DNA from: an uncultured Lacinutrix sp.
GTDB lineage: Bacteria > Bacteroidota > Bacteroidia > Flavobacteriales > Flavobacteriaceae
Length of the DNA: 64,000 bases
Direction: 5' to 3'
Assembly (NCBI GenBank): GCA_937129145.1
Contig: CAKZMU010000078.1
Coordinates: forward strand, 62,001 to 126,000
The position numbers and the translations under genes are program-made. Below the pieces are notes generated by a model. That model had not been told where the DNA came from. It saw only the letters and a list, made by a program, of their open reading frames with translations, and made no database searches. This document shows positions 1 through 7,185 of the stretch, piece by piece. Every line of letters starts with the position of its first letter. Positions within the stretch are counted from its first letter, which is position 1.

Positions 1-120
1 GAACCACAAAGTGATGATGGTTTGGTAACATGGAATTTCTTTGATGATTATTTTAAAGAAAAAGACATTGACAATAAACCTGTTGCCTATCCAGTTTTTA
101 AATATTATAAGTTAAGATAA
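1..120 (+). CDS. C-terminal end of an M14-type zinc carboxypeptidase (partial)
   Basis: Frame 1 is open from the window edge to a TAA at 118-120 and gives the last 39 residues of a protein. The segment DGLVTWNFFDDYF followed by a short tail ending in YPVFKYYKLR resembles the extreme C-terminus of large secreted M14-family metallopeptidases common in Flavobacteriaceae. The catalytic domain lies outside the window, so the family call rests only on this tail. Confidence 0.5.
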   Translation, partial: EPQSDDGLVTWNFFDDYFKEKDIDNKPVAYPVFKYYKLR

Positions 121-133
121 TTCATTTTTCCAT

Positions 134-174
134 AACGAAATAGCACCTTATGTCGAGGTGCTATTTTCGTTTTT
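134..174. terminator. Bidirectional rho-independent terminator
   Basis: A stem of about 15 bp (AACGAAATAGCACCT at 134-148 pairing with 156-171, one bulged T) closes a 7-nt loop and is followed by a T-run on the plus strand. It lies 14 nt after the carboxypeptidase stop codon and should end that transcript. Confidence 0.8.
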
Positions 175-212
175 ATACAGAACGATTTATTAGTAAATAA
201 AAGTAATTGCTA

Positions 213-220
213 TATCTTTG
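213..220 (+). promoter_or_regulatory. -7 promoter box of thiL
   Basis: TATCTTTG matches the Bacteroidetes -7 consensus TAnnTTTG. It ends exactly 4 nt before the proposed ATG at 225, so transcription would begin at or next to the start codon, giving a leaderless or nearly leaderless mRNA. I see no clear TTG at -33. Confidence 0.55.
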
Positions 221-224
221 CTGC

Positions 225-1277
225 ATGATAGAAGATAAAAACCAAACGAGAACGCCATTAAGCAATTTAGGAGAGTTTAAACTTATAGACCACCTAACAA
301 AAAACTTTAAAGTTACCCATAAAAGCACATTAAAAGGCATAGGAGATGATGCTGCTGTTCTTGGGTTTGATGATAAAAAAGTAGCTGTTTCAACAGATTT
401 GTTGGTTGAAGGTGTTCATTTTGACTTGAGCTATATGCCTTTAAAACACTTAGGCTATAAAGCGGTTATGGTGAACCTATCGGATATTTATGCTATGAAT
501 GCCATGGCAACTCAAATTACCGTATCGATTGCTGTGTCCAATAGATTTCCATTGGAAGCTCTTGAAGAATTGTATGCAGGAATTGAAGCTGCAGCAAAAG
601 TGTACCAAGTAGATGTAGTAGGAGGCGACACAACATCTTCAACATCAGGATTGTTAATTTCTGTTACTGCTATTGGTGAAGCAAACGAAGAAGATTTAGT
701 GTATAGACAAGGCGCAAAACCAAACGATTTATTAGTTGTTACTGGTGATTTGGGAGGTGCGTACATGGGACTTCAAGTATTGGAACGCGAAAAAGAAGTG
801 TTTAAAGTCAACCCAAATAATCAACCAGACCTTGATAAATACACATATATTATTGAGCGTCAATTAAAACCAGAAGCTCGAAAAGATATAGTAACACTTT
901 TAAAAGAGCTTGATGTAAAGCCAACATCGATGATAGATATAAGTGATGGGTTATCTTCTGAAATCATGCATTTATGCAAACATAGTGATGTAGGTTGCGA
1001 TGTATATGAAAACAAAATACCACTTGACCCTCAAGTAATTACCACTTGCGAGGAATTTAATATAGATAGCACTACTATTGCTTTAAATGGAGGAGAAGAC
1101 TACGAATTGCTCATGACAATTTCACAAGAAGATTTTCCTAAAATAAAAGCCAATCCTAATTTAACGGTTATTGGTTATATGGCAGGCAAAAGTGCAGGAA
1201 TGCATTTGGTAACAAGAGCAGATGAAAAAATACCTTTAAAAGCCCAAGGCTGGAACTCACTTAGCCAATCGGAATAG
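225..1277 (+). CDS. thiL: Thiamine-monophosphate kinase ThiL
   Basis: ThiL phosphorylates thiamine monophosphate with ATP to give thiamine pyrophosphate, the last step of cofactor synthesis, in the cytoplasm. The protein (about 350 residues, usual length) shows the family landmarks in order: GIGDDAAVL near the N-terminus, STDLLVEGVHFD, a VVGGDTT motif, GDLGGA, DISDGLSSE and NGGEDYELL. These are the acidic metal- and ATP-binding segments of the AIR-synthase/ThiL fold. I choose ATG 225 over the upstream TTG at 207 because that TTG lies within the promoter region and a good -7 box ends 4 nt before 225. The 3' end overlaps the convergent small gene at 1257-1514 by 21 bp. Confidence 0.95.
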   Translation: MIEDKNQTRTPLSNLGEFKLIDHLTKNFKVTHKSTLKGIGDDAAVLGFDDKKVAVSTDLLVEGVHFDLSYMPLKHLGYKAVMVNLSDIYAMNAMATQITVSIAVSNRFPLEALEELYAGIEAAAKVYQVDVVGGDTTSSTSGLLISVTAIGEANEEDLVYRQGAKPNDLLVVTGDLGGAYMGLQVLEREKEVFKVNPNNQPDLDKYTYIIERQLKPEARKDIVTLLKELDVKPTSMIDISDGLSSEIMHLCKHSDVGCDVYENKIPLDPQVITTCEEFNIDSTTIALNGGEDYELLMTISQEDFPKIKANPNLTVIGYMAGKSAGMHLVTRADEKIPLKAQGWNSLSQSE

Positions 1278-1514
1278 AGAGTTATCGCTTAAATCGATTA
1301 CAGGAATATTTTTTTTCTTAAGTCTGTTATTGTGGATTCTTTCTAAAACAGCATTAATCTCTTTGTATTTTGGAGTTAACAAAGTTAATTTACCATTGCC
1401 GTTTGTGGTCACTTGCTCTTTGCAATGCTTGCAAGTGTATTCTTTTACATGATATGTCACGTTCTTAGTTACTGAATAATCATGACCAAAAAATGAACAG
1501 TATAAATGTTTCAA
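1257..1514 (-). CDS. Small CxxC zinc-ribbon-like protein, paralogue of 1758-2027
   Basis: An 85-residue protein of unknown function. The N-terminus carries FGHDYSVTK, followed by HVKEYTCKHCKEQ, in which the CKHC pair could be half of a metal site, then TTNGNGKLTLLTPKYKEIN and a basic, helical C-terminus. The same motifs in the same order occur in the protein encoded at 1758-2027, so the two are tandem paralogues. No signal peptide or membrane segment is seen. Its stop overlaps the thiL 3' end on the other strand. It resembles small single-ribbon proteins of the DUF1660 type, but I cannot confirm that. Confidence 0.75.
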   Translation of the reverse strand: MKHLYCSFFGHDYSVTKNVTYHVKEYTCKHCKEQVTTNGNGKLTLLTPKYKEINAVLERIHNNRLKKKNIPVIDLSDNSLFRLAK

Positions 1515-1757
1515 ACCTTTTAGTTTTAGCTAATTAATTAATGAGGGAACTTTAAAAGTAATTTTTTTCGCAAAAATAAAAGGATTTAACGATAAGTATT
1601 CGTTAAAGGGTTTGTTTTTTTCTTTGAATGCAACATTTTTAATTAAAAATATGTTGTAAAAACATGAATTGGGTATTTAATACGCAGAATATTGCCAATA
1701 ATTTTTAGCTAAGTAGTTGGTTTCAAAAACTATAAATAAGGAGTCTTATAGTAATAA

Positions 1758-2027
1758 TCAAGCAGCAGTAGTTGTGTACATTTTTTGTTCAACTCTGCTC
1801 TTTCTTTTAGTATGAATATATTCTAAAATCGAATTTATTTCTTGAAATTTTGGAGTAAGTTCGGTTAGGCGACCATTACCATTTGTAGTTAGTTGCTTTT
1901 TGCAGCATTTACAAGTGTATTCTTTTACGTGTTTAGTGACCAGTTTTGAGACATCATATTGGTGACCAAAAATATTACAATAAAATTTTGAAACTGGATT
2001 AGTTTTAGTAATAGTAGATGTTTTCAT
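1758..2027 (-). CDS. Small CxxC zinc-ribbon-like protein, paralogue of 1257-1514
   Basis: An 89-residue protein matching its neighbour across FGHQYDVSK, HVKEYTCKCCKKQ, TTNGNGRLTELTPK and EINSILEYIH. The CKCC run replaces CKHC of the paralogue. The N-terminus is slightly longer (MKTSTITKTNPVSKFYCN). Both genes are on the minus strand, separated by 243 bp of AT-rich DNA in which I see no further gene, so they probably have separate promoters. Function unknown; the repeated arrangement points to a local duplication. Confidence 0.75.
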   Translation of the reverse strand: MKTSTITKTNPVSKFYCNIFGHQYDVSKLVTKHVKEYTCKCCKKQLTTNGNGRLTELTPKFQEINSILEYIHTKRKSRVEQKMYTTTAA

Positions 2028-2088
2028 AAGCTAAGTAGGTTATTGGGAAAGTAAACTTAGAAAAAAAATACAAATAAACGCTAAAGCA

Positions 2089-2874
2089 TTAAATATTTTC
2101 GATGAAATGCATAATGTTGTAAGAAAAAGATTCTTTATTTTCAATATGACTCATGTGTCCATCAGGGAATTCAACAATATCTATTTGCAATTCTTTGGCC
2201 TCTTTTTTTAAAATGTTTCCATCAAGAACCATATCTTTTTTGCCAATAATAATTAGCTTTTTACATGGTAGTTTTTTAAATACATCTTTACTGTCTAATC
2301 TAATTCTCATGCCTTCTTGAGCTGAAATGTATCCATTAACCGACGTTTTTAATGCTTCAGATAAAGCACTCTTAATGGCTTTTTCATAATCTATTCTACT
2401 TTGAGGTGCGAATAGATTAGTAAAAGACACCTGTACCATATTCTTAAAGTTATTTTTTACCATTTTATTGGCGCGAATACGTAGTAATTTAAGTTCATCA
2501 TCATCAGCTTTATATGTAGAATTCATTAAGCAAAGACCAGAAACTTTTGACGAATATAGCTTGACATATGCCAATGCAACATAGCCACCCATTGAGTGGC
2601 CAATAAATGTGGCACGTTTAATTTTTAAATGAGAAAGCACTTTGTTAACTGCTTCTGCCATGAGTTCCATAGAATGTACAGTCCCTAAACAATCACTTTT
2701 TCCATGACCTAATAAATCAATAGTTATAATGCAGTTATTTTTAGACCACTGCGGAATAAAGTCGTTCCACATGGTCGAGTTTTCTAGAAAACCATGCAGC
2801 AACACAATGGGTTTGCCTTTTCCATAATGATTGTAATGGATTTTTGTATTTTTAAATAAAACAAAAGTGTTCAT
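2089..2874 (-). CDS. Alpha/beta-fold hydrolase
   Basis: A 261-residue cytoplasmic alpha/beta hydrolase. Visible landmarks are the oxyanion segment LLHGFLENSTMW (about residues 25-36), the nucleophile elbow GHSMGG (serine near 93-97), an acidic residue in GKKDMVLD, and the catalytic histidine in DGHMSHIE near the C-terminus. The order and spacing fit small esterases or lyases of the BioH/MenH/haloperoxidase kind; the substrate cannot be told from sequence. It diverges from brnQ with 40 bp between the starts. A TAnnTTTG box ends 4 nt before its ATG, suggesting a leaderless transcript. Confidence 0.9.
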   Translation of the reverse strand: MNTFVLFKNTKIHYNHYGKGKPIVLLHGFLENSTMWNDFIPQWSKNNCIITIDLLGHGKSDCLGTVHSMELMAEAVNKVLSHLKIKRATFIGHSMGGYVALAYVKLYSSKVSGLCLMNSTYKADDDELKLLRIRANKMVKNNFKNMVQVSFTNLFAPQSRIDYEKAIKSALSEALKTSVNGYISAQEGMRIRLDSKDVFKKLPCKKLIIIGKKDMVLDGNILKKEAKELQIDIVEFPDGHMSHIENKESFSYNIMHFIENI

Positions 2875-2878
2875 CGAG

Positions 2879-2886
2879 CAAATTTA
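2879..2886 (-). promoter_or_regulatory. -7 promoter box of the alpha/beta hydrolase gene
   Basis: On the minus strand the sequence reads TAAATTTG, an exact TAnnTTTG match, followed by 4 nt and the ATG at 2874. The short brnQ-hydrolase gap must carry both divergent promoters. Confidence 0.5.
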
Positions 2887-2914
2887 GTATCTTCCACAAA
2901 GATAATTTTATAGT

Positions 2915-4186
2915 ATGAATAATAAGAAAACAATACTCATAATTGGCTTTGCATTATTTGCAAGTTTTTTTGGTGCAGGGAATTTAATTTTACCACCATA
3001 TTTAGGGTTTAATTCAGGTCCAGATTGGTGGTTGGTTGCCTTTGGTTTTATTATGTCGGCAACAGTCATTCCATTGCTTGCTTTATTTGGACATGCTAGG
3101 TTACAAGGTACCATGTTGGATTTTGGTAATAAGGTTTCGCCATTGTTTAGTTTAGTGTTTTGTTTGTGTGTGTATACCATTGCCATCACGTTGCCAATAC
3201 CTCGAACTGCAGCTGTAGCACACGAAATGGCAATTCAGCCTTTTTTTAATACATCATCACTTTTAACAAGTAGCTTATATTTTGGTATTGCTTTTATTTT
3301 TATAATGAAACGGAATAGCATACTAAGTATTTTAGGTAAGTTTTTAACGCCTTTAATAGTTGTTATTTTATTGGCTATCATAATCATCGGTATTTTTTCT
3401 TCACCAGATACTGTAAATGCTTCGATATTGGAAACACCAGCTTTAGTAGCTGGATTACTCGAAGGGTATCAAACCTATGATGCCCTTGGAGGTATTTTAA
3501 TTGGAGGTGTTGTTATAATTTCACTCAACTTAGAAGGAGGTATTTCGTTTGAAGATAAAAAAAGCATTATTGCTAAATCTGGATTAGTGGCAGCTACAGG
3601 TTTATTCATTATATATGCAGGAATGATTGCCGTTGGAGCATTGCACAATACGGAGTTTGATGCGTCGATTACCAGACCAGGATTACTTTCGGGTTTAAGC
3701 ATAAAAACTTTAGGAAATATTGGCAACTTGTTTTTAAGCGTACTAATTTCGTTAGCATGTTTTACAACTGCAGTTAGCGTCATTGTTGGAACTGCCGACT
3801 TTTTTAAAGGCTTATTTAAAGAATCACAAATGGCTTATACAATTACTGCCATTATATCTTGTATTATAGGTGTTTTGGTTGGTCAATTTGATGTACATTA
3901 TATTATAGTTGTTGCGTTACCAGCTTTAATGTTTATTTATCCTTTAACGATTGTGCTTATTTTATTAAATGTTGTTCCGCAAAAGTATGCCACTAAGTTG
4001 GTGTTTAAAGCTGTGGTATTAATTACATTTATATTTAGTATTCCAGATTTTTTAGGCTTTTTAATGGAAGCAGAATGGTTAACAAACTTAAAAGAAAGTA
4101 TCCCTTTAGCAAATCAAAATTTGGGTTGGGTGCTTCCAGCTTTGGCTACTTTTATTGTAGTGAATGTTTTTCAGAAAAAACCTTAA
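2915..4186 (+). CDS. brnQ: Branched-chain amino acid carrier of the BrnQ (LIVCS) family
   Basis: A 423-residue inner-membrane transporter expected to take up leucine, isoleucine and valine coupled to a cation. The N-terminus has the family signature ASFFGAGNLILPP after the first hydrophobic segment, then GFIMSATVIPLLALFGHAR, and about twelve hydrophobic segments follow through to the C-terminus. Length is typical of BrnQ. The ATG at 2915 gives the first helix at once. It is the last ordinary chromosomal gene before the cassette array; no convincing hairpin terminator follows it. Confidence 0.92.
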   Translation: MNNKKTILIIGFALFASFFGAGNLILPPYLGFNSGPDWWLVAFGFIMSATVIPLLALFGHARLQGTMLDFGNKVSPLFSLVFCLCVYTIAITLPIPRTAAVAHEMAIQPFFNTSSLLTSSLYFGIAFIFIMKRNSILSILGKFLTPLIVVILLAIIIIGIFSSPDTVNASILETPALVAGLLEGYQTYDALGGILIGGVVIISLNLEGGISFEDKKSIIAKSGLVAATGLFIIYAGMIAVGALHNTEFDASITRPGLLSGLSIKTLGNIGNLFLSVLISLACFTTAVSVIVGTADFFKGLFKESQMAYTITAIISCIIGVLVGQFDVHYIIVVALPALMFIYPLTIVLILLNVVPQKYATKLVFKAVVLITFIFSIPDFLGFLMEAEWLTNLKESIPLANQNLGWVLPALATFIVVNVFQKKP

Positions 4187-4261
4187 ATAACGAGTCACAT
4201 AAAAACAGTTTTTTAACGCGATGAAACATACGCGGAGTTGTAAATCTTTTTTAATTGTTTG

Positions 4262-4392
4262 CAACGGTCTCGGCTATGAGTAGTTGCGTGGGTTAGCACT
4301 TAACTTTACAAGTGCACACCAAGTTGGAAATTCCGCAGGAATTTCCAAAGTAGGCGAGAACAAGCAATTACTTATAGCCATTGTTGTGTGCA
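4262..4392 (-). other. attC-like site of the ParDE cassette (distal end of the array)
   Basis: CAACGGTCTCGGCTAT (4262-4277) pairs through GGCTAT with ATAGCC at 4374-4379, followed by GTTGTGTGCA at 4383. The middle contains GGAAATTCC-GCA-GGAATTTCC. The outer left box lies beside GTTGTAAA at 4238, so a tiny remnant cassette may lie between 4238 and 4265. This is the last site recognised; brnQ is next. Confidence 0.75.
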
Positions 4393-4396
4393 GTTT

Positions 4397-4696
4397 TTAT
4401 TCGGTTATTCTTTTCTTTAAATCCATTCGTTCGTGCAATATTCTCGTTATTTCAACATAATTTTTTTCTAACGTTCTGTAAAATATTATATGTCGATTTA
4501 CTTTCATTCCGAGAAGTTGCTTTGATATTCCTTCATAGTTTTTTCCTAATTCAGGATTTTCCGCAATTTCTTCACAGTTTGAAATCAGTCCATCGAAATA
4601 TTTATCAGCTTGTTTTTCGGACCAAACCTCAAATGTGTAATCCCAAATTTTTGATAAATCCTCGACAGCTTTGTTAGTCAATTTATATTCAGCCAT
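4397..4696 (-). CDS. parE: RelE/ParE-family toxin of a type II toxin-antitoxin pair
   Basis: A 99-residue toxin-like protein. It begins YKLTNKAVEDLSKIWDYT, the usual helical hairpin of ParE-type toxins, then ENPELGKNYEGIS, MKVNRHIIFYR and the closing IEDIxxILHER-like segment EITRILHERMD, all characteristic of the RelE/ParE fold. ParE proteins poison DNA gyrase and RelE proteins cleave mRNA; the ParD partner favours the ParE type. Its start overlaps the antitoxin gene by 8 bp, so the two are translationally coupled. The pair is the cargo of the most distal cassette and probably has its own promoter, as toxin-antitoxin cassettes in integrons usually do. Confidence 0.9.
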   Translation of the reverse strand: MAEYKLTNKAVEDLSKIWDYTFEVWSEKQADKYFDGLISNCEEIAENPELGKNYEGISKQLLGMKVNRHIIFYRTLEKNYVEITRILHERMDLKKRITE

Positions 4697-4940
4697 TCGA
4701 GTGTTTTTTGGCTTTTAAAGATTCCAAATGCTTTTTTGGGTCAAAATCGTGTGCAATTCCGCTGTCAATTCCTTCTTGTATTGCGGTTTTTAAAGCAATC
4801 ACTTTACTTTCTTCTTCTTCCAAAAGTCTCAATCCAGCACGAATGACTTCGCTAACATTTTTAAACCTTCCTTCACTTATTCGACTTTGAACGAATTGGT
4901 CAAAATAATTTCCGAGTGATATTGATGTGTTTTTATTCAT
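4689..4940 (-). CDS. parD: ParD-family antitoxin
   Basis: An 83-residue antitoxin with an N-terminal ribbon-helix-helix region: NTSISLGNYFDQFVQSRI, then GRFKNVSEVIRAGLRLLEEEE, the ParD/CopG signature. The C-terminal part (AIQEGIDSGIAHDFDPKKHLE) is the flexible toxin-binding tail of this family. It should bind and neutralise the toxin encoded just downstream and repress the shared promoter. It precedes the toxin gene, as is standard. The start lies 67 nt from the cassette boundary at 5007, leaving room for its own promoter; an inverted TTTGGTAT/ATACCAAA at about 4957-4979 could be the operator. Confidence 0.9.
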   Translation of the reverse strand: MNKNTSISLGNYFDQFVQSRISEGRFKNVSEVIRAGLRLLEEEESKVIALKTAIQEGIDSGIAHDFDPKKHLESLKAKKHSNG

Positions 4941-5006
4941 TTGACATAAATTTATTCAAATATACCAAATTTTGGTATAATGACGAAATTTTTCTCAAAT
5001 TGCACA

Positions 5007-5165
5007 CAACGTTCCCTGTGTATGGCGTAGTGAGGCGCGCCTCACGGAGAGCCATAATTGCGCCTGATTCGCTATACACTGTGTTGTTAGTAGTTACGTG
5101 TGGAGTTCACAGGTAACCTAGCAAATATACAAAAACATAGTTGGCGCAATTAACAGGGAACGTTG
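5007..5165 (-). repeat. 159-bp palindromic repeat, copy 1 (attC-like site of a gene-less mini-cassette)
   Basis: The element has perfect 13-bp terminal inverted repeats, CAACGTTCCCTGT at 5007-5019 and ACAGGGAACGTTG at 5153-5165. Inside are a second attC-like pair (GTGTAT at 5018, ATACAC at 5074), the perfect 16-bp palindrome GTGAGGCGCGCCTCAC near 5029-5044, and a GTTAC/GTAAC hairpin at 5093-5117. Near-identical copies lie at 10068-10226 and 11918-12076, and a shortened one at 6888-7030. It contains no plausible gene. Confidence 0.85.
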
Positions 5166-5237
5166 GAGAGTAATTAATAGAAAGGAGAGTGTTTGCAAAA
5201 CACGGTTTCTATGTGCCGCAGGCAATTACTCTCCAAC
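5162..5237 (-). repeat. 76-bp hairpin body of a gene-less mini-cassette, copy 1
   Basis: GTTGGAGAGTAATT at 5162-5175 is the exact reverse complement of AATTACTCTCCAAC at 5224-5237. Inside, ATAGAAA pairs with TTTCTAT and GTGTTTT-like bases pair with AAAACAC, so almost the whole unit folds as one hairpin. By the cassette grammar of the array it is a complete cassette body (GTTG...CAAC) whose attC is the neighbouring 159-bp element. Other copies: 10223-10298 and 12073-12148. Confidence 0.8.
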
Positions 5238-5366
5238 GGTTTTGTGTATGATTTCGTTGCGTGTTTCAGCAACTAATTTAGCAAACAAAAACGTGCCAGA
5301 GAAAATTCCGAAGGAATTTTCTAAGTAGGCAATAACCAAAGCAATTAATTATACACGTTGTTGTGC
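5234..5366 (-). other. attC-like site of the 5389-5871 cassette
   Basis: CAAC at 5234, then GTGTAT at about 5244, an internal GAAAATTCC/GGAATTTTC palindrome, and ATACACGTTGTTGTGC at 5351-5366. It belongs to the main attC family of the array. Confidence 0.85.
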
Positions 5367-5388
5367 TTAGTTTTAATTTTCAAAACTC

Positions 5389-5871
5389 TTACTCTTTTTT
5401 TTCGAATCTTTTTCTTAGATTTTCTCCATATTCAATGAATGAACCATCGAAAAATTGTTTATTCGGACTTTTTAACAACGCCCCAAAACCAGGAGATAGT
5501 ATCATACCATCAACCAATGATTTTCTAGATTCCCAATTTTTTTTACTTAACATTTTGTTTTCGTTCTGTAAAAATAAATTCTCAACGTGCCGAATTTCAG
5601 CAGCAAATAAGTAAAAACCATAGTTATGTTCTTCTTCCGATAAGGAATCTGGATTTCCTCGAAAGGTTGAAATTATTCTTGCTGACTCTTTAGAAGAACC
5701 TAAACTTAGAAGTATATTAATATCTAAAGCAGCAATCTCATGAAACGTTGATGCTTGTGTCGCTTTTGTATTGGCCTTAATTTGTAATCCCACAAAAACC
5801 AATGAAATAATGACAGCAAAAGCTGATATAATTTCAGCAATCAAGGCATATTCTTCTAATATTTCTTTCAT
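5389..5871 (-). CDS. Single-membrane-segment protein of unknown function
   Basis: A 160-residue cassette protein. After a short acidic start (MKEILEEYALIAEIIS) there is one hydrophobic segment, AFAVIISLVFVGLQI, at about residues 17-32. A soluble, mainly helical domain follows, with EEEHNYGFYLFAAEIRHVEN and a C-terminal region rich in aromatic and basic residues. It is probably a membrane-anchored cytoplasmic protein. I do not recognise a named family, although proteins with this N-terminal pattern are frequent hypotheticals in marine bacteria. It is the only gene in its cassette (5360-5933). Confidence 0.8.
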   Translation of the reverse strand: MKEILEEYALIAEIISAFAVIISLVFVGLQIKANTKATQASTFHEIAALDINILLSLGSSKESARIISTFRGNPDSLSEEEHNYGFYLFAAEIRHVENLFLQNENKMLSKKNWESRKSLVDGMILSPGFGALLKSPNKQFFDGSFIEYGENLRKRFEKKE

Positions 5872-5926
5872 AAATATTCGTTTTTGGTTAAACTTTTGTT
5901 GATTTATTTTTGTTTTCTCAAATGAA

Positions 5927-6059
5927 GCACAACGTGTTTGTGTATGATTTCGTTGCGTGTTTCAGCAACTAAATTAGTAAACTAAAACGAACCAGAGGAA
6001 ATTCCGAAGGAATTTCCAAGTAGGCTAGCACTAGCAATGAATTATACACGTTGTTGTGT
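5927..6059 (-). other. attC-like site of the cupin cassette
   Basis: GCACAAC at 5927-5933 with spacer and GTGTAT, the GGAAATTCC-GAA-GGAATTTCC core, and ATACACGTTGTTGTGT ending near 6059. Main family; very similar to the sites at 9180 and 14550. Confidence 0.87.
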
Positions 6060-6068
6060 GTAGTGATT

Positions 6069-6854
6069 TTATTTTTGTATTACTTTTAATGTTCGAAAAA
6101 GATTTTGTCCTTCACTTTTCCAACTTCCAGTAAATCCTTTGGGTAAAATAAAAAAATCACCTTTGTAAAATGTTTGCTCTTTTCCGTTAAATGGCTTGAT
6201 AACCACAATTCCATTTAAAACGTGAATAAACTCTTCTTTCCCATTATTCACGATATTTTTTTCACAAGGTTCTTCAGATTCTGTAAGAACTTCCAATTCC
6301 ACACCAGAGTATAAAGAATTTCTAAATTTTTTAGTAGTAAGTTCCGTTAATCCAATACCTGATATTAATTCTCTATCAAGTAAAAATGGCTCTTGTGCTT
6401 TTTGCGTTGAAGAACTGTCAGCTCTTTTGTTGGATATTACAGAAAGCTCTAAATGATATTTGTTTCCTCCGTTATTAGTCCAATTTCCAGAAAACCCTTT
6501 AGGAACAAAAATATAATCTCCAGAATAGAATGAAAATTCATTGTTTTCAGCTGTTTGAATATCTGCTCTTCCATTCATAAAGAAAACAAATTCATCAATT
6601 GGGAAACTGTTAATTTCATTTACAGCTGTTTCACTAGAAAGAATATAGATGCTCAATTCAGAGCCTTTATAAATTCTTTTTTGAAAATAGTCTCTATTTG
6701 GATGGTCTTTTAGTTTTTGTTTTGGAATATCTAAACCTGATAAAGTTCTTTCTTCAATTTTAAATGGCTCAATTATAGAATCTTTTTTGATTTCTTGAGC
6801 ATTCAGGTTTATTGTGGAAATTATTAATACAATGAGGATGAAAATTCGGTTCAT
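6069..6854 (-). CDS. Secreted protein with two cupin domains
   Basis: A 261-residue protein with a signal peptide (MNRIFILIVLIISTINLNAQ) and a duplicated cupin fold. Each half contains the same closing motif: DYIFVPKGFSGNWTNNGG in the first half and DFFILPKGFTGSWKSEGQ in the second. This pattern fits the Cupin_3/DUF861 type (relatives include ureidoglycine aminohydrolase), but the metal-binding histidines are not obvious, so catalysis is uncertain. The open frame extends upstream to 6926, but that part is translated from the repeat at 6888-7030 and is not credible; the ATG at 6854 starts a clean signal peptide inside the cassette. Confidence 0.85.
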   Translation of the reverse strand: MNRIFILIVLIISTINLNAQEIKKDSIIEPFKIEERTLSGLDIPKQKLKDHPNRDYFQKRIYKGSELSIYILSSETAVNEINSFPIDEFVFFMNGRADIQTAENNEFSFYSGDYIFVPKGFSGNWTNNGGNKYHLELSVISNKRADSSSTQKAQEPFLLDRELISGIGLTELTTKKFRNSLYSGVELEVLTESEEPCEKNIVNNGKEEFIHVLNGIVVIKPFNGKEQTFYKGDFFILPKGFTGSWKSEGQNLFRTLKVIQK

Positions 6855-6887
6855 TTTATGGTTTTTCGTTTGAGTCATCATTACACA

Positions 6888-7030
6888 CAACGTTCCCTGT
6901 GTATGGCGTAGTGAGGCGCGCCTCACGGAGAGCCATAATTGCGCCTGATTCGCTATACACTGTGTTGTTAGTAGTTACGTGTGGAGTTCACAGGTAACCT
7001 AGCAAATATACAAAAACATAGTTGGCGCAA
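6888..7030 (-). repeat. Shortened copy of the palindromic repeat
   Basis: Matches the 159-bp element from CAACGTTCCCTG through the segment GTTGGCGCAA at 7021-7030, then switches directly to the next attC-like site. The right terminal repeat and the 76-bp hairpin body are missing. The joint reads GTTGGCGCAAC, a GTTG/CAAC pair only 3 bp apart, as if the mini-cassette body had been deleted down to its R boxes. Confidence 0.8.
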
Positions 7031-7156
7031 CGTTGTTGTATATGAAAAGTAGCAGACAGATATGTGTTCTTTTTCAGTTTAAAAACAAAGATAGCAGAAA
7101 AGAACCAAACTTAAAGTTTAGCTCTTAACTGCTATTTTTTATATACGGTGTTGTGC
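7028..7156 (-). other. attC-like site of the hydrolase-sigma cassette (second family)
   Basis: CAACGTTGTTGTATAT at 7028 with GAAAAGTAGC, mirrored by GCTATTTTTTATATAC and GTTGTGCAAC at 7150-7159. The middle differs from the main family but closely matches the site at 15601-15732. Confidence 0.8.
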
Positions 7157-7185
7157 AACGTTTTTTATTCCATTTAATATTTTTA

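Noticed and set aside
4708..5116. Plus-strand ORFs overlapping parDE and the following repeat
   Set aside because: They are antisense shadows of the ParD gene and of the palindromic repeat.
5007..5165. Simple MITE (miniature transposon)
   Set aside because: Its perfect terminal repeats would fit, but the copies lie only at cassette boundaries with GTTG/CAAC grammar and without target duplications.
6855..6926. N-terminal extension of the cupin gene starting in the repeat
   Set aside because: These residues (MRRASLRHTQ...) are the translated palindromic repeat and recur at 11909-11956 before an unrelated gene; a clean signal peptide starts at 6854.
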